From Spirochaetales bacterium (GTDB lineage Bacteria > Spirochaetota > Spirochaetia > DSM-27196 > Alkalispirochaetaceae), in contig JANQHT010000118.1 in the NCBI GenBank assembly GCA_028282545.1, positions 97,122 through 161,121 on the forward strand: a stretch of 64,000 bases of DNA, read 5' to 3'. Both the position numbers and the translations under genes were made by a program. The notes under the pieces were generated by a model. That model was given only the letters and a program-made list of their open reading frames with translations, was not told the DNA's origin and did not search any database. Positions 26,619 to 35,531 of this stretch are shown piece by piece (the first letter of the stretch is position 1; every line of letters begins with the position of its first letter).

Positions 26619-27459
26619 CATTACCCTCAAGAACAAAGAACTGGTCGGCTGGCGCATCGCCTCGTACATCTTTATGGCGATCTTCACGCTTCTCACCGTG
26701 GGGCCGCTCTTCTGGCTCACATACAGCTCGTTCAAACCCCACGCGGACATCATGCAGCAGACCTTTGCCTTTCCCCGGGCGTTCTTTTTCGGGAACTACA
26801 CGCGCGCCTGGGAGATCGGCAAGCTCGGCGGGCTGATTCTCAACTCGATCTTCTACTCGTTTTTCGGGACGATCATCACGGTGTATCTGGCTCTCGGCGC
26901 CGGCTACGGCTTTGCCAAGTTCGGCTACCGCGTCTCCAACTGGTTCTACGCGTTTTTTATCATGGGGCTGCTCATCACTGCGCACTCGGTCCTGGTGCCG
27001 CTCTTCGTGATGGAGACGCGGCTGAATATCGACGACACGCGCCTGGGTGTGCTGATTCCCTACGTGGGATTCGGGCTGCCCTTCATGATCTACCTGGCTA
27101 CATCGTATATCAAGGGCATTCCCAGTTCGCTGGAGGAAGCGGCGCTTATTGACGGTGCGGGGTATCTTCAGATCTTCTGGCGCATCATTCGGCCCGTCTG
27201 TCAGCCCGTTACGGCGACGATGCTGATCTTCGCGTTCCTCTCCAACTGGAACGAGTTCGTCTTTGTCTTTGTCCTGACAAGCCGGCAGGAGATCAGGAGC
27301 CTCCCGGTGGGGGTCAACGCCTTTGTTGGCGGCCTCTCCCGTGACTTCGGGCTGCTCTTCGCGGCGCTCGTGATCGCCACGATTCCGATGATCCTCTTCT
27401 ACATCTTCTTCCGGGATCAGCTCATGAAGGGCTTTGCCGCCGGCTCGCTGAAAGAATGA
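26611..27459 (+). CDS. Sugar ABC importer permease (MalG/UgpE type)
   Basis: 282 residues, six membrane segments; EAA loop EEAALIDGAGYLQIFWRIIRPV; ends in FAAGSLKE, the common C-terminus of CUT1 second permeases (the KGxxxGAxKG-type tail). Its 3' end overlaps by 38 bp, tail to tail, with the DUF2161 gene on the other strand. Confidence 0.92.
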   Translation: MSDITLKNKELVGWRIASYIFMAIFTLLTVGPLFWLTYSSFKPHADIMQQTFAFPRAFFFGNYTRAWEIGKLGGLILNSIFYSFFGTIITVYLALGAGYGFAKFGYRVSNWFYAFFIMGLLITAHSVLVPLFVMETRLNIDDTRLGVLIPYVGFGLPFMIYLATSYIKGIPSSLEEAALIDGAGYLQIFWRIIRPVCQPVTATMLIFAFLSNWNEFVFVFVLTSRQEIRSLPVGVNAFVGGLSRDFGLLFAALVIATIPMILFYIFFRDQLMKGFAAGSLKE

Positions 27460-28207
27460 CCTCCACCGCCTCCGCATCCCGCCTGAGCGCTTCCGCGCCG
27501 GCGGGGTGGAGCCGGTAGGTCCCGCGTTCCACCCGTTCGAACCAGCCGTACACGTTCCGTGCCAGGATCGTCCCGCACGTCTCAGGGGCGCCTGCGGCGC
27601 GGAGGTCCTGGGGGCGTGCGGTTCCGCCCGCCTGCCGCAACAACTCGGCCGTCAGGAACGCCCGCTGTCTGTAGGCGGTCATACGCCGCACGCGGCCGGG
27701 ATATCCGTCCCCGAAAGGGCCGTCCCGGCGGCCGGCGGCGCTCGGGTCGCGGGTGAGCCGCGTGGGGCTACCCCCCTTGTCGAATTCCGCGTAGCGCCGG
27801 TCGATCTCCCGGATGATGGCCGTCCGGCGACGGGCACCCGTGGGCCGCACCGGCGAACCGGGGTGGAGGATCGTCTCCACGCGGATAGCGCCTCGAAGAA
27901 AACGAACCAGGATCAACCCGACCCCCAGGCGTTGAAGGAGCGTTCGTACTCCCCGGGAGTTCCGTACCGTCCCACGGGCGCCCGACACCGGTACCGCCAC
28001 ATAGACCGAGTCGGTCAATTCCGTCCGCTGCGCCGCCTGGACCACCAGGTCCAGGGACATTCGCGATTTGAGTTCGATCGCGACGATCTCGTCGGGACGC
28101 TCTCGATGGCGCGCCACCACGTCTACCCCGCGGACCTCGCCGTGAACGGCGTACCCCTGGCCTTCGAGATAGGCCCGGAGCGGTTCGTAGAGGTCGCTCT
28201 CCTTCAA
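27422..28207 (-). CDS. DUF2161-type protein with PD-(D/E)XK nuclease-like motif
   Basis: 261 residues from a TTG at 28207 that overlaps the ABC-2 permease stop (TTGA). The N-half carries a D...E-x-K pattern (RGVDVVARH...EIVAIELKSRM) typical of the PD-(D/E)XK phosphodiesterase fold; the C-terminal third (FLTAELLRQAGG...WFERVERGTYRL) looks like a winged helix. I believe it belongs to DUF2161, whose function is not established. Coupling with an ABC-2 exporter is unexpected for a nuclease-like protein. Confidence 0.7.
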   Translation of the reverse strand: MKESDLYEPLRAYLEGQGYAVHGEVRGVDVVARHRERPDEIVAIELKSRMSLDLVVQAAQRTELTDSVYVAVPVSGARGTVRNSRGVRTLLQRLGVGLILVRFLRGAIRVETILHPGSPVRPTGARRRTAIIREIDRRYAEFDKGGSPTRLTRDPSAAGRRDGPFGDGYPGRVRRMTAYRQRAFLTAELLRQAGGTARPQDLRAAGAPETCGTILARNVYGWFERVERGTYRLHPAGAEALRRDAEAVEVILSASRRQSPS

Positions 28208-28989
28208 TCGATCAACCGCTTGCGAATGTTGACGATTCCAAACCACCCGACCCCGACGGTAAAGACCAGGATGTACAGGAAGTCCCAGAGATGACGCGCC
28301 TCCACGGCGTTCAACGCGAGCGCTCTCGAAAGGCGAACGGCGTGGGTTAAGGGTAGGGCCTCCGCCAGAGGCCGGACTACCCGCGGCAGGTTCTCCACGG
28401 GAAATACCACGCCGGAGAAGAAAAACATCGGCGAGAGAAACCCTGAGAAGAAGAAGTTGAAGTGGTTGATGTTGTTCACGAAACTCGTGACCGCTATTCC
28501 CAGCGCTCCGAACATAAGCCCCGTGAGCATACCCACCAGCGGTGTCACCAGGGTAAGGCCCACCGGCAGGATCCCGAAGGCCAGGATGACGATGAGGACC
28601 GCCAGTGAGAAAAAGAGTCCCTTGGACCCGGCCCAGATGACCTCGCCCACCATAAGATCCGACGACGTGATCGCCGCGCCGAGCATGCCGTCGTACGTTT
28701 TTTCGAACTCCAGGCGAATAAACGTTCCGAAGGTACACTCGAAGGCGGCGGTGAACATGCTCGCCGTCACCAAGAGCCCGCTCGCGAGATACTCCAGGTA
28801 CGGAAAGCCGTCCATGGAGTCGATGTAGCGACCCAGTCCGAGTCCGATACCCACCAGAAAGATGAGCGGTTCCAGGAAGGGCGGCAGACCGTTACTGACC
28901 AGGTGCCGCGTATAGACGCGCATGTGGCGGTACCAGACCGCTTCCAGGCGCAGCGCCAGTCCCTGGACTCCGGTATTACTGGAGCTCAT
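28204..28989 (-). CDS. ABC-2 type exporter permease (NodJ-like)
   Basis: 261 residues from the ATG at 28989, which lies 14 bases inside the ATPase gene. About six hydrophobic segments. The motif FSGFLSPMFFFSGVVFPVENLP is characteristic of ABC-2/NodJ permeases, followed by LPLTHAVRLSRAL. It would export a lipid, polysaccharide or drug with the ATPase encoded just upstream. The substrate is unknown. Confidence 0.88.
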   Translation of the reverse strand: MSSSNTGVQGLALRLEAVWYRHMRVYTRHLVSNGLPPFLEPLIFLVGIGLGLGRYIDSMDGFPYLEYLASGLLVTASMFTAAFECTFGTFIRLEFEKTYDGMLGAAITSSDLMVGEVIWAGSKGLFFSLAVLIVILAFGILPVGLTLVTPLVGMLTGLMFGALGIAVTSFVNNINHFNFFFSGFLSPMFFFSGVVFPVENLPRVVRPLAEALPLTHAVRLSRALALNAVEARHLWDFLYILVFTVGVGWFGIVNIRKRLID

Positions 28990-29920
28990 TGAGTTGCCTC
29001 CCGGTTGTCTTGAGAAAGAGATCCTCCAGGTTCGCCGGCCTGAGAACGTACTCGCCGAAGTCGAGTCTCCTCGCGGCATCTTCCAGGGGTGCCAGAGCGT
29101 TCCCGTAATAGAGGGCGCGCTCGGCGGACCGTTCGACTCTGATGTCGTCACCGTTCCCGTCGCCGAGCGCCGCGTCGACCCTGGAGGCGCGGGCGGCGTT
29201 GGTTACCTCCAGGACGTGGCGCTCCATGTGCGTCTCCATGAGCGACGCCGGGTGGCCCTCCAGGACCGCCTCACCGTGGTCCATGATCAGGATCCGGTTG
29301 GCCAGTTGGTACGCCTCATCCATGTAGTGCGTTGACACCAGGACGGTCACGCCGCTCCGCATAAGGCTGCGGAGCTTGTCCCAGATGACGTGCCGTACCT
29401 GCGGGTCGAGGCCCGTGGTGGGCTCATCGAGAATGAGAAGGCGGGGATTGTTGAGCAGGGCCCGGGCGATGGCGAGACGCCGTTTCATCCCCCCCGAGAG
29501 TTCCCGGACCGAGGCGTTGCGTTTGTCGATAAGTTCCATAAATGCAAGCAACTCATCGATCCGTTCAACCGCGCGCCGCCCGCGGATCCCGTTGAGCCGC
29601 GCATACACCAAGAGATTTCGCATCACGTCCAGCTCTTCATCGAGGGCGTTGTCCTGGGGGACCACGCCCGTCTGGACCTTGATATCGAGTTCGTCCCGGC
29701 GCGGATCAAAGCCCAGCACCTCAATTACCGTTTCCCCCTGCGGGTCGGGCCGCGCCTTCCCGTACAGAATCTTCATCGTTGTCGTCTTCCCTGCGCCGTT
29801 GGGACCGAGCAGGGCAAAACAGGAACCGGCAGCCACGGTGAAGGAGAGGCCCTTCACGGCGTGGATGTCATTTTGGTACGTTTTGTGTAAACTGACGACG
29901 CGTATAGCCGGCGTTTCCAT
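28976..29920 (-). CDS. ABC-2 type exporter ATPase (NodI/CcmA-like)
   Basis: 314 residues from the ATG at 29920. Walker [13 protein letters not shown], signature LSGGMKRRLAIARAL, Walker B LLILDEPTTGLDP, switch His in VSTHYMDEAYQLA. The C-terminal 80 residues (ending LEDLFLKTTGRQLNELQ) are the extra domain of NodI-type ATPases. First of three overlapping minus-strand genes, divergent from the OmpA-tailed protein. Confidence 0.9.
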   Translation of the reverse strand: METPAIRVVSLHKTYQNDIHAVKGLSFTVAAGSCFALLGPNGAGKTTTMKILYGKARPDPQGETVIEVLGFDPRRDELDIKVQTGVVPQDNALDEELDVMRNLLVYARLNGIRGRRAVERIDELLAFMELIDKRNASVRELSGGMKRRLAIARALLNNPRLLILDEPTTGLDPQVRHVIWDKLRSLMRSGVTVLVSTHYMDEAYQLANRILIMDHGEAVLEGHPASLMETHMERHVLEVTNAARASRVDAALGDGNGDDIRVERSAERALYYGNALAPLEDAARRLDFGEYVLRPANLEDLFLKTTGRQLNELQ

Positions 29921-29999
29921 GGTCCACAACGTACTGCCCGGCTCCGTTTTTGTCGATGTATCTATGGGAGGGTGTACCGGTCGTGGTACATTACAGTCA

Positions 30000-32936
30000 A
30001 TGAAGAGTATCAAAACGTTCGCCGTTATTATCTCCATTGTTCTCGTGCCGGCCTTTGCCTTTGCCGGCGGCTCCGCGGAGGCGGAAGCGCCGACGCTGAG
30101 CATCCCTGCGCAGCCACGCGTCTACATCTCGCCCGAAAACGGCGATGGTGTGCAGGACATCCTGGAGCTTCCCTTTTCGAGCGTGGTAACCCCCGCGGAG
30201 GACATGGTCATTGTCGAGTACAACCTCTCCGTGTTCGATTCCAGCGGGGCCATCGTCTACTCGGTCAGTGAGATCCAGGAGGAACGGATCGGTTTCTTCG
30301 GTGGCGTTTTCGGCGGCGAGAAACCGCGGGTGGAGATCCCCGACAACCTGACCTGGGACGGAACGTACCAGAACGGCGGTTCCGATGACGGGGAACTCGT
30401 TCCGGACGGGGAGTACACGTACCAGTTGACGGTCATCGACGACGCCGGTGGTTTCGCCAGGAGCGCGCCCTTCAACGCCACGGTTGACAACGAGGGGCCG
30501 GAGATCACCGAGTACCTGGAATCGCCCTACACGATCTTTTCCCCCAACGGCGACAACCTGCGCGACACGGTCTCTTTCCGGCAGGCGGGCAGCCGGGAGC
30601 TCAAGTGGGTCTTGGCGATCGTGGACTCCGGCGGGGACATCGTCTTCGAATCGGTGCGCGAGAACGAGACACCCTCGAACCGTGGTCGCGATGTCGTGTT
30701 GCCCGCACGGTTCGATTGGGACGGAACCGACGGCAGGGGTAACGTTGCCCCTGAAGGCGACTACTCTCTCGTCATCACCGGTACCGACCGCGCCGGCAAC
30801 TCAACGGTCGGAACGCACTCTCAGACGATTACCCTGAGCCTGACGGCGGCTGAACTGGCATTGGCTGCTGAAGACGGTGTCTACGCGTTCAGCCCCAACG
30901 GGGACGGCGTCCGGGATGAACTCATCCTCGTACCGTCCGCATCCAATACGGCGGGGCTTTTAGAGTGGCAGTTCCAACTGCTCCTCAACGATCAACCGGC
31001 CCAGCGGTCGCGCGGCACGGGAACGCTTCCGCGCCGCATCACCGTATCGGGGCTTCGCGACGACGGCACGCCTCTTCCCGACGGTGTCTATCACGCCGTT
31101 CTCACCGCAACCTTCATCAACGGGAACGTCGTCGCGTCGGACCGGCGAGAAGTGGTCGTCGATACCGTGGCCCCCGCGGGGATCGTGGCCGTCCAGACTG
31201 CGCCGGAGGAGACCGAGGCGGGAGCGCCGATGGTTTTCGGTGGCGCTGCAAAGGCACGCATCGATCTCCAGCTTCGATACGACGCCGATCTCGACTGGAA
31301 CGTGGAACTCCGCCGGGACGGCGACATAGTCGTTTCCGACGATCTCTCATTCTTTGTAAACGCCGGCGGCGTAGAGCCGACACGGCAAGGCGGCACCGCC
31401 GGTCTCGATCTCCAGTGGAACGGGGTCCTTCCCGATGAGCTTGGCGGCGGCCAGGCTCCCGACGGCCTCTATTCTCTCATTCTCACCGCCGTGGACGAGG
31501 CCGGCAACGCCGGTTCCAGCAACCTGGCTCGGGTGATCAAGGATGGCCGGCGCCCCTCCGTTGCGCTGGAAGCGGACGGACGGTACGTATCGCCCCGGGG
31601 ACGCGGGGATGAATCGATGGTAGTACTCAGGCCCGTCTACCCGCAGGCGGACGGTGTCGCCGAGTTCCACCTGGAGGTCCGCAACGACCGGGATCGCATG
31701 GTGGCAAGTCGCTACGTGCGCCAACCCTTCGAACGGTATGAGTGGCGTGGGATTACCAATGGAAACACCTTTGCCCCTGACGGCGACTACTCGGCCCTCC
31801 TCCGCGTGATCTACCAGAACGGCCACGTGGCGGAAGCGACGTACGCCGGTCCGATCACCGTGGACAGCACGCGCCCGCGGATCGTCACGTTCGACGCCGC
31901 GTACCGGCGATTTTCTCCCGATGACGACGGCGAGCGCGATACCATTACCATCAATCAGTCTGTGGAGCCCGGCGACAACTGGACGGCGTTCCTCTACGCC
32001 GCGGATGGAACCGTTATCTATGAGATCGATTTCGGCGATCGAGTGAACGACCTCACCTGGGATGGAATGGACGCCGGCGGCGAGCGCGTTCCCGACGGCG
32101 AGTATCGCTACGTCCTGCGCGGTGTTGACTTGGCGGGGAACGAGACGAGCGAAGACATGGACATCGTGCTCGACACCGTTTCGATCCCGCTCTCGGCACA
32201 AGCGCCTGTCGTAGCGGTAGGCGTTTCGCCCCGCGTGTTTTCGCCCGACGGCGACGGCGTTGATGAAGAGACGGCCATCGCGCTCTCCTGGGACGCTCCC
32301 AACGAACTTGCCCGGTGGGACGTTCAGATTCTCGATCCCAGGGGACGACCGTTCCGGCGCTTCAGCGGTCGCGGCAATCCGCCGCGGCGGCTCTGGTGGG
32401 ACGGCCTCGCGGACGACGGTGAGCTTGTCCAGGCGGCTACCGACTACGAGGTGGTGGCGCAGCTCACGGACGTCAACGGCAATGTCGGGGAGGGGCGCGG
32501 AACGTCGTCGGTTGATATCCTCGTGATGGTTGACGGCGACCGCCTCCGTATCCGGATCTCGACCATCCAGTTTGCACCGAACACGCCCGATCTCTTCCGG
32601 AGCGAACCGGAACAGTTGGATGCAAACCTGAACACGCTGCGTCGGCTGGCGCAGATTCTCAACCGCTATCAGGACCGGGAGATCATAGTCGAGGGACACG
32701 CGGCCCACGTGTTCCTCGAAGGGGAGGCGAAAGAGCGCGAGCAGCGCCTTGAGTTGCTACCGCTTTCAAACCGCCGCGCCATTGAGGTGATGCAGGCGTT
32801 GATCATTCTCGGTGTCGACGGGGACCGCATGGAACCGATCGGGTACGGCGGCCTGTACCCCGTGGTCCCGCACGCGGACCGGCCCAACATGTGGAAAAAC
32901 CGGCGGGTTGAGTTCTTGCTTGTCAGGCCGCAGTGA
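30000..32936 (+). CDS. Large exported protein with FlgD-like repeats and a C-terminal OmpA domain
   Basis: 978 residues from the ATG at 30000. Signal peptide MKSIKTFAVIISIVLVPAFAFA then GGSAEAEA. At least five repeats each open with a Ca-site-like motif (ISPENGDGVQD, FSPNGDNLRD, FSPNGDGVRDE, FSPDDDGERD, FSPDGDGVDEE) and contain WDG/WNG plus VPDGEY turns, as in FlgD-Ig/gliding-protein C-terminal modules. The last 120 residues are an OmpA-like peptidoglycan-binding domain (IVEGHAAH, LSNRRAIEVMQAL, NRRVEFLLV). Likely a periplasmic or outer-membrane scaffold tethered to peptidoglycan. No ribosome site of quality was found. Confidence 0.85.
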   Translation: MKSIKTFAVIISIVLVPAFAFAGGSAEAEAPTLSIPAQPRVYISPENGDGVQDILELPFSSVVTPAEDMVIVEYNLSVFDSSGAIVYSVSEIQEERIGFFGGVFGGEKPRVEIPDNLTWDGTYQNGGSDDGELVPDGEYTYQLTVIDDAGGFARSAPFNATVDNEGPEITEYLESPYTIFSPNGDNLRDTVSFRQAGSRELKWVLAIVDSGGDIVFESVRENETPSNRGRDVVLPARFDWDGTDGRGNVAPEGDYSLVITGTDRAGNSTVGTHSQTITLSLTAAELALAAEDGVYAFSPNGDGVRDELILVPSASNTAGLLEWQFQLLLNDQPAQRSRGTGTLPRRITVSGLRDDGTPLPDGVYHAVLTATFINGNVVASDRREVVVDTVAPAGIVAVQTAPEETEAGAPMVFGGAAKARIDLQLRYDADLDWNVELRRDGDIVVSDDLSFFVNAGGVEPTRQGGTAGLDLQWNGVLPDELGGGQAPDGLYSLILTAVDEAGNAGSSNLARVIKDGRRPSVALEADGRYVSPRGRGDESMVVLRPVYPQADGVAEFHLEVRNDRDRMVASRYVRQPFERYEWRGITNGNTFAPDGDYSALLRVIYQNGHVAEATYAGPITVDSTRPRIVTFDAAYRRFSPDDDGERDTITINQSVEPGDNWTAFLYAADGTVIYEIDFGDRVNDLTWDGMDAGGERVPDGEYRYVLRGVDLAGNETSEDMDIVLDTVSIPLSAQAPVVAVGVSPRVFSPDGDGVDEETAIALSWDAPNELARWDVQILDPRGRPFRRFSGRGNPPRRLWWDGLADDGELVQAATDYEVVAQLTDVNGNVGEGRGTSSVDILVMVDGDRLRIRISTIQFAPNTPDLFRSEPEQLDANLNTLRRLAQILNRYQDREIIVEGHAAHVFLEGEAKEREQRLELLPLSNRRAIEVMQALIILGVDGDRMEPIGYGGLYPVVPHADRPNMWKNRRVEFLLVRPQ

Positions 32937-32974
32937 TCCTGTTATACTCCGCCGCCTAAACGAAAGGAGTAGAG

Positions 32975-33181
32975 ATGTCGAAAGCACATAGAGGCAGACC
33001 GTTGAAGGAAGAGACGCCCGCCGCCGGACGCGGCAAGTGCCCCGTGACGGGGCGTTCCGGCGTGAAACTCCTCTACGAAGCTGAGATCGATGGCGCAAAG
33101 GTCATGATCTCCAAGGCGGGAAAGGCAACCCTCGCCAACATCAAGCGCCGGGAGGCACGCGCCGATACAGGCGGCGAGTAG
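32975..33181 (+). CDS. Small basic protein, unrecognised function
   Basis: 68 residues with a good ribosome site (AAGGAGTAGAG). Features: an Arg/Lys-rich N-terminus (KAHRGRPLKE), then GKCPVTGRSGVKLLYE, and MISKAGKATLANIKRRE. The single CPVTGR segment resembles a half zinc-binding or nucleic-acid-binding loop, but there is only one Cys. It follows the OmpA-tailed gene by 38 bp and is closed by a strong terminator. I cannot name a family; it looks like a conserved spirochaete small protein (inference). Confidence 0.75.
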   Translation: MSKAHRGRPLKEETPAAGRGKCPVTGRSGVKLLYEAEIDGAKVMISKAGKATLANIKRREARADTGGE

Positions 33182-33220
33182 ACGCGGCGCCGGGAGCACC
33201 GGCGAAACAACGTCGGTACC

Positions 33221-33250
33221 AAAAAAGGCCACCCATCGGGTGGCCTTTTT
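33221..33250. terminator. Bidirectional intrinsic terminator
   Basis: A6-GGCCACCC-ATC-GGGTGGCC-T5: an 8-bp GC-rich stem (33227-33245) flanked by an A-tract and a T-tract. It can end transcripts from the small-protein gene (+) and from coaX (-), whose stop is at 33290. Confidence 0.92.
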
Positions 33251-33289
33251 CTTGCCGGCGCGAGTTTTGTTTGCGCCGCACGCTCCCCA

Positions 33290-34054
33290 TCAGGCGGGAT
33301 TCTTTCTTGCCAGCACGATCAGGCCTTCCAGGGTGTGCCAGGGACGTACCTCGTCGAAGCAGTCCACGTGGGGAGCAAGCGTCGTGGCCAATCCGCCGGT
33401 AGCGATCACCGTGGGCGTAGTATCCATCTCGGCGCTCATCCTGCCCACCACTTCCTTCACGAGCCCCACGTATCCAAAGACGACGCCCGCCTGGATCGAG
33501 TGAATCGTGTTGCGGCCGAGGGCGGTGGGCGGTACCACGATGTCCACCGCCGGGAGTTGTGCGGCGTTTGAAAAGAGTGCCTTCAGGGCGCTATGAAGCC
33601 CCGGTGCGATGCTTACACCCAAAACGCGCCCGGTTGCCGAGACCGCGGTGAATGTCAGGGCGGTCCCGAAATCGACGATTATCGCGGCGCCTTTGTACCG
33701 GTCGAAAGCCGCCGTTGCATTTGCAACGAGGTCCGATCCCATCTCCGCCGGGATCGACTCCGGATCGAGACCCGTTTCGAGATCGTGCCTGACCACGAGC
33801 GGCGCCTGTCCGAAGAGTTTCTCCGCCACGGCTACGATCGCCGGCGTCAATACCGGCACAACGGAACTCACTACCACGCGCTCCACGGCGCTAAGGGTGT
33901 GACCCGACGTTGAAAGAAGGGTCTGGAAGAGCACCAGGTACTCATCGGCCGTATTCTCCGGGGCCGTCCGGAGTCTCCAGTGTTCGATCCATTCGTCGCC
34001 GTCGGCTATGCCAAAGGCGATATTGGTATTCCCGACGTCAATGGTGAGAATCAT
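33290..34054 (-). CDS. coaX: Type III pantothenate kinase
   Basis: 254 residues; phosphorylates pantothenate with ATP in the first step of coenzyme A synthesis. ASKHA-fold motifs: LTIDVGNTNIAFG (P-loop-like phosphate site), GSDLVANATAAF, IVDFGTALTFTAV and ATGGLA. This isoenzyme is the common form in spirochaetes and is not feedback-inhibited by CoA. It lies 6 bp after ackA on the same strand. Confidence 0.93.
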   Translation of the reverse strand: MILTIDVGNTNIAFGIADGDEWIEHWRLRTAPENTADEYLVLFQTLLSTSGHTLSAVERVVVSSVVPVLTPAIVAVAEKLFGQAPLVVRHDLETGLDPESIPAEMGSDLVANATAAFDRYKGAAIIVDFGTALTFTAVSATGRVLGVSIAPGLHSALKALFSNAAQLPAVDIVVPPTALGRNTIHSIQAGVVFGYVGLVKEVVGRMSAEMDTTPTVIATGGLATTLAPHVDCFDEVRPWHTLEGLIVLARKNPA

Positions 34055-34060
34055 CGGTTT

Positions 34061-35425
34061 CTAATCGCAGTTGTCCGTTGGGCCGGTTCCGGGCGGTGAA
34101 ATCACGATGTCCCGGAGGCCGTCCCATTTGGCGAAATCGCGATCCACGCAGCCGGCGCGCTCCGGGTTGACGTAGCTCGGATTCTGGAACGAATAGGTGA
34201 AGTTGGTGTGGACGTCGTAGGTACCCTGCACAAGCGCGTAGGCGTCTTCCGTCATGACCAGTTCCTCGTTGGTGGGAATGACGAAAATCCGAACGGGGGA
34301 GTCATCGGTAGCGATGTCGGTTTCGGCGTTCTTTGTCATGGATGCGTTGTTCTTGTCCGGGTCGACCTTGATCCCGAGGTTTGCAAGGTTATCGAGCGCT
34401 TTCCCCCGGATCACCGGGCCCCGTTCGCCGACGCCGGCGGTGAAAACGATAGCATCGACGCGACCGAGCACCGCCGAGTATGCGCCGATGTACTTCTTGA
34501 TCCGGTACGCCTCCATGTCGATCGCCAACTGCGCCTGTTCGTCACCGTCCTTTGCCGCGTTCTCAATGTCACGGCGGTCAACGTACTGCTGCGTGATGCC
34601 CAGGACACCGCTCTTCTTGTTCAGCATCCGTTCCGTTTCTTCCGGTGACATGCCCATTTTGTCCATGATGAAAAACGGGATCGCCGGGTCCATGTCGCCG
34701 CTACGGGTGCCCATGATCAGCCCCTCCAGGGGAGTGAGGCCCATGGTGGTGTCCACGGAAACGCCGTCCTTGACGGCACACATGCTCGCCCCGTTCCCTA
34801 TATGGGCGATTATCAGGTTGGTATCAAAGGGGTCCTTCCCGAGGAGGACCGCGGCGCGCTTGGCCGTGTAAAGAAACGACGTACCGTGGAACCCGTAGCG
34901 CCGAACGCCGTATTTCTCGTACCACTCGTATGGAGTTGCGTAGAGGAAAGCGTGCTTGGGCATCGTCTGGTGCCAGGCGGTGTCCATCACGGCGCAGTGT
35001 GTTGCATCGGGAAGTACCTTCCGGGCCGCCTCGATACCCATGATGTTGGCGGGATTGTGCAACGGCGCCAGGCTCTGGAGCGTGCGAAACGTTTCGAGCG
35101 CTTCGTCGGTGATTTCTACCGACTGTTTGAACGCTTCACCACCGTGCACGGTGCGATGCCCCACGGCTTTCACTTCACGGATGTCCGAAATGGCGCCGAC
35201 CGCTTTGTCCTGGAGCGTATCCATGATCAGTTGGATCGCTTCCGTATGGTCCGGGCAGGGGTGTTCCCTTTCGTAGTCGTCACGACCCGGAACGGAGTGC
35301 GTGATACGTGAGCCCTCTTGTGTCACCCGTTCGACGATCCCGGTGGCGAGCGCCATGCGCCGGCTCCAGTCAAAGAGTTGATACTTGACCGACGAACTGC
35401 CGCAGTTGAGAGTCAGTATGATCAT
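34061..35425 (-). CDS. ackA: Acetate kinase
   Basis: 454 residues from the ATG at 35425 (M-I-I-L-T-L-N). Converts acetyl phosphate and ADP to acetate and ATP. Signature motifs: [62 protein letters not shown]. Typical enzymes end near residue 400 after the NEELVM segment; here about 50 extra residues follow (from about residue 402), including a Cys and an acidic end. Divergent from the HAD gene across about 106 bp. Fermentative ATP formation fits an anaerobe. Confidence 0.95.
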   Translation of the reverse strand: MIILTLNCGSSSVKYQLFDWSRRMALATGIVERVTQEGSRITHSVPGRDDYEREHPCPDHTEAIQLIMDTLQDKAVGAISDIREVKAVGHRTVHGGEAFKQSVEITDEALETFRTLQSLAPLHNPANIMGIEAARKVLPDATHCAVMDTAWHQTMPKHAFLYATPYEWYEKYGVRRYGFHGTSFLYTAKRAAVLLGKDPFDTNLIIAHIGNGASMCAVKDGVSVDTTMGLTPLEGLIMGTRSGDMDPAIPFFIMDKMGMSPEETERMLNKKSGVLGITQQYVDRRDIENAAKDGDEQAQLAIDMEAYRIKKYIGAYSAVLGRVDAIVFTAGVGERGPVIRGKALDNLANLGIKVDPDKNNASMTKNAETDIATDDSPVRIFVIPTNEELVMTEDAYALVQGTYDVHTNFTYSFQNPSYVNPERAGCVDRDFAKWDGLRDIVISPPGTGPTDNCD

Positions 35426-35531
35426 TGCAATGCGATCCTCCGTGTGGTGTGTGCCAAAAAGTATCCCACGAAGATTGGCCTTTTGCAAGGATACCGTTGC
35501 ATGGAACATCGCACCCGTGGTGAGATACAAC

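Noticed and set aside
27422..28738. Single 438-residue minus-strand protein covering the DUF2161 gene
   Set aside because: The first 177 residues are the wrong frame of the ABC-2 permease gene; the TTG at 28207 overlapping its stop is the proper start.
31347..32708. 453-codon minus-strand frame inside the OmpA/FlgD-repeat gene
   Set aside because: Antisense shadow; the plus strand shows clear repeats and an OmpA domain.
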